From Candidatus Villigracilaceae bacterium (GTDB taxonomy: Bacteria; Chloroflexota; Anaerolineae; Anaerolineales; Villigracilaceae): 64,000 nt of DNA. The notes beneath the pieces are model-generated. The model saw only the letters and a program-made list of their open reading frames with translations, did no database searches and was not told the DNA's origin. Below, in pieces: positions 57,977 to 64,000 of the stretch. How positions within the stretch are numbered: the first letter of the stretch is position 1; the number at the start of each line of letters is the position of its first letter. The DNA lies in contig JAPKMP010000012.1 in NCBI GenBank assembly GCA_026645935.1, forward strand, positions 62,001-126,000. Direction: 5' to 3'. The position numbers and the translations under genes were made by a program.

Positions 57977-58891
57977 CTACTTGTTATCCTGGATTTCCGC
58001 CGCCCTGAATGTATTTGCCATCAACATTGCAATCGTCATGGGACCAACGCCGCCGGGAACAGGCGTGATGAAACCAGCGACTTCCTTCGCTTCTTCGAAA
58101 TTAACATCTCCAACCAGACGCTGAAGAGGTTTGCCCGTTTTCTGGCTGATCATCTGTGTACCATCTGGATTAAGTTTCGGAATGCCGTTGATACCCACGT
58201 CGATGACCGCCGCGCCGGGTTTGATCCAATCGCCGCGAACCATCTCAGCACGTCCAATGGCGGCGATGATGATATCCGCATCGCGCAGGACACCGGGGAT
58301 GTCTTTCGTCTTCGAGTGGACGACTGTCACGGTGGCGTTCTCCTTGATGAGCAGTAAAGCCGCGGGCATGCCGACGATGTTCGACCGCCCCAACACCACA
58401 GCGTTCGCACCAGCGATCTTGACCCCGGCTTCCTTGAGGAGGTAAATGCATCCATAAGGCGTGCAGGGAACAAAAAGCGGTTCGCGTCCCTTTTGTGCGA
58501 GGCGTCCCAGGTTGATGGGCGAGAATCCATCCACATCCTTTTCTATTGATATGAGTTGGAGAACTCGCTCCTCATCCAGATGATCCGGCAAAGGCAGTTG
58601 TACCAAGATGCCATTCACCTTCGGGTCGGCGTTCAACTCCTTGATGAGTTTTTCCAGGTCCGCCTGCGAGACATCCGCCGGGAGAGGGTGATGATATGAC
58701 GTCATTCCCAACTCGGCGCAAGCCTTCTGTTTCATGCTGACGTAGGTCGCCGAATCGATCCGGTCCCCCACCAATACGGTCGCTAGACCCGGCTGTGACT
58801 TGCCTTCGGCAAGCCGTTTTGCGGTTTTTTCCTTCACTCCATCGCGCACCTTCTGCGCAATGGCGGTTCCATCTATTAATTGAGCTGTCAT
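57977..58891 (-). CDS. folD: Bifunctional methylene-THF dehydrogenase/cyclohydrolase
   Basis: This 304-residue enzyme interconverts 5,10-methylene- and 10-formyl-tetrahydrofolate. The catalytic pair Y50 and K54 lies in ATYVSMKQK. VNGILVQLPLP, VLGRSNIVGMP (NADP site) and GFITPVPGGVGPMT complete the signature. It is a stand-alone gene with its own terminator. It gives the organism a route from methyl/methylene-folate toward formate, which links it functionally to the MtgA-like and formate dehydrogenase genes, although these are more than 24 kb away. Confidence 0.96.
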   Translation of the reverse strand: MTAQLIDGTAIAQKVRDGVKEKTAKRLAEGKSQPGLATVLVGDRIDSATYVSMKQKACAELGMTSYHHPLPADVSQADLEKLIKELNADPKVNGILVQLPLPDHLDEERVLQLISIEKDVDGFSPINLGRLAQKGREPLFVPCTPYGCIYLLKEAGVKIAGANAVVLGRSNIVGMPAALLLIKENATVTVVHSKTKDIPGVLRDADIIIAAIGRAEMVRGDWIKPGAAVIDVGINGIPKLNPDGTQMISQKTGKPLQRLVGDVNFEEAKEVAGFITPVPGGVGPMTIAMLMANTFRAAEIQDNK

Positions 58892-58977
58892 GGGTTGCTC
58901 CTTCTGCCTTGATATTCATATGAAATTATATAGTCTGCGCCCGATTCGATATAGTGACATTTGTAACGATAAGAACC

Positions 58978-60693
58978 TTATACAACCTGACTCTGCCCAC
59001 CAGCAGGGTAATATTCCCGCATATAGCACAAGAAAAGCGGGATGAAAACCAGCGCCTGCGGCACGAGGAAAAGGCGAGCCTCCGAAACCACTCCGCCAAG
59101 AAAATGGGCGGGGAACCATAGCGGGACGATTGCAATAAAAAACCGCTTCAGCAACGGCGGCCATTGCCTGTAGACCAACAACCCGACCAAGGGCGCAAAA
59201 CTGAGAAAACGGAGAAATAATATCAATGAGAACGGGGTCAAATTGTAGGATAGGAGTTCGGGCCCGGGATGATAACCATAAGGGATGAACAACTCACGGT
59301 CGGGGTACAACGCTCGTAAAAGGAAAAAAATCACCGTCCAAACAACCAGAGAAAATAGGATCGGAGCGAGTTTCGCCCTGTCGGTTCGGAAATTTCGGAG
59401 CGAGGAAAATCCCATGAGAGGAATCAGTCCGCTCGTTTCTCGATTCAGTGAAGCGAAAATCATCAGATAGGGCAGCCGTGGATAAAGGTCGTTCAGAATC
59501 AACAACCCCGCGGTGAGGTAAAAGATCAAATCGAAATATGTGTTAAAGGAAAGGTCGCTTTGGTGAAACGAGTTAAGCATCGAGCCGGTCAGGAAGACGA
59601 GCCCTGCCATGGAAACCATGTCGGAAAATCCCAGTCTTCGAAAATAGGAAAAAGCCAGAAAAAAGATCGCAAGATTTTGGGCGACCCTCAAAACGGCAAA
59701 AACCCAAAGGTACGGATCCGCGGCTCCAAGAGATACCACGATCCACATCAAGGCATCGATCAGCCACTCTGCAAGCGGGCGATACTGCCAGGGGTCCAAT
59801 GCAGTACCGGCAATCACCGCATTGTGCCTGTCGATTTGCATATCGAGCCGCCCCTTGATCTCGGGATTTTCAAATTGAAGGTAAGCTGAATACAAACTCA
59901 ATAGAGCGAGCAGGACAACGATCGCAATCCGCCTTTTCTTCAGGTTTCCCACAGACTCAAACACACTGAAGAAAACAAAGAAAGCAAAGCCGAGGCAAAC
60001 AATACTCGTAATAACGATCAGCGCATAATACAAAAAGGGGGTCGAGCTTTTCTTGTTGACGATAAACGGCTTGTCCACCAATATGGAATCGAATTTCTCA
60101 CCATCCCACAATATAGTGACCTTTGCCCGCTTATCCAATGGAAACAGCGTCAGGGTTGCCCGCTCCCCAATGCTCCCCTGCCAGAGCAATTCGCCGACTG
60201 AACCGGGGTTTAGTAAAAAATGATCGAATTCAGCTTCCCACTCCCCTGAAAAAATAAAATCCTTATGGGAATGGGTTTTGTCGTCGAATCTCAACCATAC
60301 CCCCTTCAATTGAACCGGATCATTCTCTTCGTCCGGATAATCAATCGTGATTTTCAGATTGCTGGCTGCCTGGAAAAACGGAGATGTGGGATAATGAGGA
60401 ATCGGGAAAAAGCATGGGCTGAGCAGGAGAGCCAGAAATATCCAGAACCCCAGGGTTTTCAGGAACCGTGCCTGATCCTCAAAATAATGCTTTCTCTTTA
60501 GAAAAAGGATCAAAGCAAGACTCAAGAACGAAAACACAACAATGATAATTCCCCCAAACAGAGCACGCCTCAAACTCAATCCAATCGATTGAAAGTAATG
60601 GATATAGAGTAGTACGACAAGATTGACTGAAAAGGCGACCGATGCCGCTACGACCAAACCATGTGTGCGAACAAACGGATTGAGCTTGCTCAA
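58978..60693 (-). CDS. Large polytopic membrane protein of unknown function
   Basis: A 571-residue protein with about twelve predicted helices. A soluble beta-rich loop (about residues 108-205, LKITIDYPDEENDPVQLKGV) lies between the third and fourth helices. After it the sequence LDPWQYRPLAEWLID, with its Tyr-Arg-Pro-Leu pattern, resembles a family of predicted GT-C-like proteins. A SEARLFLVP motif lies near the C-terminus. It might be a glycosyltransferase or a transporter of lipid-linked sugars; neither is shown. It overlaps mtaB by 4 nt. Confidence 0.65.
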   Translation of the reverse strand: MSKLNPFVRTHGLVVAASVAFSVNLVVLLYIHYFQSIGLSLRRALFGGIIIVVFSFLSLALILFLKRKHYFEDQARFLKTLGFWIFLALLLSPCFFPIPHYPTSPFFQAASNLKITIDYPDEENDPVQLKGVWLRFDDKTHSHKDFIFSGEWEAEFDHFLLNPGSVGELLWQGSIGERATLTLFPLDKRAKVTILWDGEKFDSILVDKPFIVNKKSSTPFLYYALIVITSIVCLGFAFFVFFSVFESVGNLKKRRIAIVVLLALLSLYSAYLQFENPEIKGRLDMQIDRHNAVIAGTALDPWQYRPLAEWLIDALMWIVVSLGAADPYLWVFAVLRVAQNLAIFFLAFSYFRRLGFSDMVSMAGLVFLTGSMLNSFHQSDLSFNTYFDLIFYLTAGLLILNDLYPRLPYLMIFASLNRETSGLIPLMGFSSLRNFRTDRAKLAPILFSLVVWTVIFFLLRALYPDRELFIPYGYHPGPELLSYNLTPFSLILFLRFLSFAPLVGLLVYRQWPPLLKRFFIAIVPLWFPAHFLGGVVSEARLFLVPQALVFIPLFLCYMREYYPAGGQSQVV

Positions 60694-61958
60694 TGAATCT
60701 CCCCACGTATAACGCCTTCCCCCATTTCCTGTAAAAATACATTGTCCAACTCATTCCACCTTGGCGAAGGGGCTGTGGCGCTCACCCGCAGATAATTTCC
60801 CGTCCAGCCTTCCATCCTCCAACCGAATTCATCATATTCAGTTGTCGACTCCCACAAAACGGGCATGGATTTTCCAATAAATCTTTCGCGATAAGACCTT
60901 GCCGACCTTTCAATCGATTCCTGCAGGATGCGATTCCGCTTCTTTCTTAATTCAGGCTTGACCTGCCCCTTCATCCTTGCCGCCCCCGTGCCGGGACGGG
61001 GCGAATACGAGAAAACATGCCCGCCCGAAAAATTCATTTCGGTGACGAAGCCCAGGGTCTCGGCGAATTCCGCTTCCGTCTCGCCGGGGAAACCTGCAAT
61101 AAGATCGGTCGTGACGGCGACATCGCAAATCGCCGCGCGGGCGGCATCGACGAGTTCTCGAAAAGAATCCGTTGTTGTTTTTCGCGCCATCCTTTTCAAC
61201 GTGGAGTCGCTGCCAGATTGGAGCGGCAGGTGAAGGTGAGGCATGAGGCGGGCATCTTCCCATAAAGAGAAAAAGTCCGCATCCAGATCCCAGGGCTCGA
61301 GAGAGGAGAGTCTCAGGCGGCGGAGATCCGTATCTTGTAAAAGCGCTTTTACCAAATCACGGAGATGAAGCCCAAAATCGTTTCCCCACGAACCAAGATG
61401 AACACCAGTCAGGACGATCTCCTTCGAACCGCCTGCGAGCGCCGAATTGACGTCGCGAATCACATCACCGATATGCCGTGAACGTCCTTCGCCGCGGGCG
61501 AGTGTCGTAATGCAAAACGTGCATTGGTTGTCGCAGCCATCCTGCACTTTTATGAATGCACGCGTGCGGCGATGCAAGCCGGGAATGGGCACCCGGTCGA
61601 TCGGTTCATGATCGAACGACTCTTTGGGCAAGCCGAGGATCTCGGAAACAAGCAGATCTTTTTTTTCGTTTGTAATAATATACTTGACATTGGGGAGGCT
61701 CGCGGCTTCCTTCGGCTGGAGGGTAGTCCAACATCCGGTGGCGGCGATCTCGCTCACGCCCGCTCGCGCGATGGCGCGAACCTTGCCGCGCGAGTCAGAT
61801 GCCGCCTGGGTCGTGACCGCGCAAGTGTTAACCACCGCCATATCTGCGCGATCGGCAGACGCGACGATCTCGTGACCCGCAACGCGAAACTGCCGCGACA
61901 TGGTTTCGATCTCCGCCTGGTTAAGACGGCAGCCTATCGTATCGAGAAAGATCTTCAT
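60690..61958 (-). CDS. mtaB: tRNA t6A37 methylthiotransferase MtaB
   Basis: A 422-residue radical SAM enzyme that adds a methylthio group to t6A at position 37 of tRNAs. The N-terminal UPF0004 domain has cysteines in DTIGCRLNQ, VNTCAVT and ATGCWTTL. The radical SAM cluster motif is CDNQCTFC. A TRAM-like C-terminus follows. Length fits MtaB rather than MiaB. It ends 4 nt inside the polytopic membrane protein, so the two are co-transcribed, with the lipoprotein and TPR genes just upstream. Confidence 0.93.
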   Translation of the reverse strand: MKIFLDTIGCRLNQAEIETMSRQFRVAGHEIVASADRADMAVVNTCAVTTQAASDSRGKVRAIARAGVSEIAATGCWTTLQPKEAASLPNVKYIITNEKKDLLVSEILGLPKESFDHEPIDRVPIPGLHRRTRAFIKVQDGCDNQCTFCITTLARGEGRSRHIGDVIRDVNSALAGGSKEIVLTGVHLGSWGNDFGLHLRDLVKALLQDTDLRRLRLSSLEPWDLDADFFSLWEDARLMPHLHLPLQSGSDSTLKRMARKTTTDSFRELVDAARAAICDVAVTTDLIAGFPGETEAEFAETLGFVTEMNFSGGHVFSYSPRPGTGAARMKGQVKPELRKKRNRILQESIERSARSYRERFIGKSMPVLWESTTEYDEFGWRMEGWTGNYLRVSATAPSPRWNELDNVFLQEMGEGVIRGEIH

Positions 61959-61965
61959 AAAACCA

Positions 61966-62616
61966 TCATGGCTGCAAAACGACGAAATTGTCGAAAATTA
62001 TGTCAACGCCCGACGCGCCGAAGGTACCTGCAAGGATTCCCACATCGCCGGAAGAAAGAGCCGCATCCTGCGCCTGCGCCACCAGATTCCCGTTCACATA
62101 AAAGCTCAATGTGTTTCCGGCACAGTCTGCGCGAATGTGATTGATGGCAAGTCCCTTGTTGATACTGGACGAGGCCAGCATTTCGGATTGACCGAGCAAT
62201 ACCGCCTGGCCTCCTTGAAAGAGACCCATGCCATAGTAGCCATCGCTGGTGAGGATGAAGAAATAATAGTCCTTCCCGTTGTAGCGGCAGATCACACCGA
62301 TGCGGTTCTCATCCGGACCCGCCAACTTGCCGGTATCCACTTCGACGCGCACGTCGGTGAAATTGCGGCGCGGGGTCGCCCAAAAATTCGTCTGCAAGGC
62401 ATTGACGAGCATGCGGTAACCGCCGGAATAATAATCCATCACGCCTTCGGTGACGAGCAGGCGATCCCAGCCGGTAGTGGGCTGCGCAAAGTCATCCTGA
62501 AAGAGCACCGAACCCGAGGCTTGCGGCGCGGCGGGAGCCTGCCCCTGACCGGGAGGCGTTCCCGCGCAGGCGGTAATCAGAGCGGACAAAACGAAAAACA
62601 AAAGGAATCGATTCAT
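61966..62616 (-). CDS. Lipoprotein with a concanavalin-like domain
   Basis: This 216-residue lipoprotein (lipobox ITAC, Cys17) is followed by a linker and a beta-sandwich domain with LFQDDFAQPTTGWDR, VRVEVDTGKLAG, GVICRYNGKDYYFFIL and VDIIFDNFVVLQP. This is the pattern of DUF1080/LamG-like domains that bind or cleave sugars. The start at 62616 opens the signal peptide; the longer frame is not preferred. It lies 13 nt after the TPR gene and 7 nt before mtaB. No catalytic residues were recognised. Confidence 0.75.
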   Translation of the reverse strand: MNRFLLFFVLSALITACAGTPPGQGQAPAAPQASGSVLFQDDFAQPTTGWDRLLVTEGVMDYYSGGYRMLVNALQTNFWATPRRNFTDVRVEVDTGKLAGPDENRIGVICRYNGKDYYFFILTSDGYYGMGLFQGGQAVLLGQSEMLASSSINKGLAINHIRADCAGNTLSFYVNGNLVAQAQDAALSSGDVGILAGTFGASGVDIIFDNFVVLQP

Positions 62617-62629
62617 AAACGCGATTTTA

Positions 62630-64000
62630 TCATCTAAAGTATTTATCCAATAACTGACGCGCGACGTCGGCGTACCCGCCGGTATTTTGAGCATCGCGGA
62701 CAAATGTCAGCAGGTTGAAAGCCGCCGCTCGATTCCCCTGCGCGAGATGCGTGAGGGCGAGATGGATGTGCGCAGAATAAAACTCGGGCGCAATGTCAAT
62801 GGCTTTCTTCAAGACCAGTTCGGCATTGGCAAATCGCCCTGTGGATAGATAAACATAGCCGAGGGTATCCAATACAGCGGGATCGGTTGGCGCGAGTGCA
62901 AAGGCTTGCTGGGCGGCGGGTAAACCGATCTCCTCGATCTGGATGGTATTCTCCGCACAAAAAACAGCGAGCAGGCGCAGGTATTCCGCTGAGTTTGGTT
63001 CAAGTTCCACAGCACGCTGATACGATTCCAACGCAAGAACCAGGTCGCCAAGTTTGGCATACGCTTCGCCGACACCGGCCCGCCAGCGCGGATTTTCCGG
63101 TTCGATACCGGCCGCGAGTAGATATTCCGCGAGCATTTGTTCGTACTTACCTTTACGACTCCAATACAACCCGCGCAACGCGCGAACACTGACAGAATTT
63201 CGATCCAGGGACAACGCCCGATCAAGTTCCGCGCTTCCATCCTGACCGGTCTGCTGTTTCGCCTCCCCAAGCCATGCCCAGGCCTCAGCATTGATGTCAT
63301 TTATCCGAATCGCCTCTTCGAATGCCGCTGTGGCCAATTCCCAGTCCTGAACGAGACCAAAGGCTTGACCGATGATCACCCTTTGCATGGAAGGGTCGTC
63401 CTGTTGGCTTGATACTGCAAGGGCGGCACGTAAAGTCTGGACAGCTGAATCAACCTCCGGATTGAGAGTCGAGGCGCGGGTCAATTCGGGCAGTGCATCG
63501 TCGGGAGAGAGCAAGATCGATAACATGCCAAGTCGATACGCAGCATAGGCATCCGAAGAATCCAGTCGGGTTTGATTTTCTAGAGCGAGCCGCTCCGCCT
63601 CCCAATCCTTCTCTTCGCGATGTATGAAAGCCAGCAGGCTGTACAACCCCGCTGATTCATGGCGTTCGACACCTTTGTTGCAAATAGGCGCAGCTGCTGA
63701 CAAATTCCCGAGCTGTATATGAGATGTGCAATACCAGATCCAGCCTTGTTCTGAGAAATCATCCCCCTTTTCGAAATAACCCACGGCTGCGGAAAACTCC
63801 CCCGCCTCCGCCCAGTTAATGCCCGCGCGTTCGAACAAATCCCTGCGCCAGGGTAAAAATCTTGCGGCATGGGCAAAGGATTCTGCGGCAATGGCGTAAT
63901 TCCCCGCCCGCTCTGCCTGCTCTGCGCGATCGAGGCTGGAGTAGCCCCCAAGAAGCATCGAGACCACCGCCGAGGAGATGAGAAGAAAAACGATCCAATA
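62630..64000 (-). CDS. TPR-repeat membrane-anchored protein, truncated by the window edge
   Basis: The frame continues past an internal GTG (63967) to the right edge of the window, reading an N-terminal hydrophobic helix (WIVFLLISSAVVSMLLGGY) before the soluble part. At least ten tetratricopeptide repeats follow (AERAGNYAIAAESFAHAARF, WELATAAFEEAIRINDINAE, LVLALESYQRAVELEPNSAE). It is probably an inner-membrane scaffold with TPRs on one face. The 5' end is missing. The lipoprotein gene starts 13 nt downstream, so the two are co-transcribed. Confidence 0.83.
   Translation of the reverse strand, partial: YWIVFLLISSAVVSMLLGGYSSLDRAEQAERAGNYAIAAESFAHAARFLPWRRDLFERAGINWAEAGEFSAAVGYFEKGDDFSEQGWIWYCTSHIQLGNLSAAAPICNKGVERHESAGLYSLLAFIHREEKDWEAERLALENQTRLDSSDAYAAYRLGMLSILLSPDDALPELTRASTLNPEVDSAVQTLRAALAVSSQQDDPSMQRVIIGQAFGLVQDWELATAAFEEAIRINDINAEAWAWLGEAKQQTGQDGSAELDRALSLDRNSVSVRALRGLYWSRKGKYEQMLAEYLLAAGIEPENPRWRAGVGEAYAKLGDLVLALESYQRAVELEPNSAEYLRLLAVFCAENTIQIEEIGLPAAQQAFALAPTDPAVLDTLGYVYLSTGRFANAELVLKKAIDIAPEFYSAHIHLALTHLAQGNRAAAFNLLTFVRDAQNTGGYADVARQLLDKYFR

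Noticed and set aside
1-64000. tRNA or rRNA genes
   Set aside because: No cloverleaf or rRNA segment was recognised in any intergenic gap; small RNAs cannot be excluded by reading alone.

Overview
The window (about 64 kb, moderately GC-rich) reads as a chromosomal segment of an Anaerolineae-type Chloroflexota bacterium. This is inferred from gene content: several stand-alone MttB-family methyltransferases, many small lipoproteins, an OmpR/HK pair beside a MacB-type exporter, and short palindromic interspersed repeats in the gaps. No rRNA, tRNA, CRISPR array, transposase or phage gene was recognised. No gene-free stretch exceeds 300 bases. The outermost gene at each edge is cut by the window.

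Layout. 1-4.8 kb: edge of a membrane protein, a GT4 glycosyltransferase, a DUF2214 protein, a TetR-SDR operon with a palindromic operator over a near-consensus promoter, and an AlkZ-like winged-helix protein. 4.9-8.2 kb: oxidative pentose phosphate genes (pgl, gnd, zwf). 8.4-15.8 kb: a MacAB-like exporter whose ATPase carries a C-terminal cyclic-nucleotide-binding-like domain, a Gly/His/Met-rich small membrane protein, and a response regulator/histidine kinase pair. 15.8-21.3 kb: YigZ and a soluble NAD-linked formate dehydrogenase operon with a NuoE-NuoF fusion.

21.4-34.2 kb: a corrinoid methyl-transfer cluster. It has a GntR regulator, one corrinoid protein, four pyrrolysine-free MttB homologues, an MtgA-like methyl-corrinoid:tetrahydrofolate methyltransferase, a homocysteine S-methyltransferase and two hydrolases. 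Methyl groups taken from quaternary or tertiary amines would pass through the corrinoid protein to tetrahydrofolate. From there they could be oxidised through folate enzymes (folD lies at 58 kb) to formate and CO2 by the divergent formate dehydrogenase. No RamA-type reductive activator and no amine transporter is in the window.

34.2-39.8 kb: a serine hydrolase lipoprotein, a GT39-like membrane glycosyltransferase, pirin, Nudix and a four-helix membrane protein. 39.7-48.7 kb: a minus-strand operon in which seven genes are joined by six successive 4-nt overlaps, preceded by an unknown 204-aa protein. The seven encode a lipid-kinase-like protein, CDP-alcohol phosphatidyltransferase, GNAT, OleC-like adenylating enzyme, UbiA-like prenyltransferase, PEP-synthase-like phosphotransferase and CdsA. 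I do not recognise this combination and consider it the best candidate here for an undescribed lipid or terpenoid pathway. 48.7-56.5 kb: a methyltransferase, DUF1579-like, YbaK-like deacylase, PTP-like and YwaF-like genes, then hppD and hmgA (tyrosine to maleylacetoacetate) separated by two related lipoproteins. 56.6-64 kb: a PadR/HAAS pair, folD, a large polytopic membrane protein, mtaB, a lipoprotein and a TPR protein running off the right edge.
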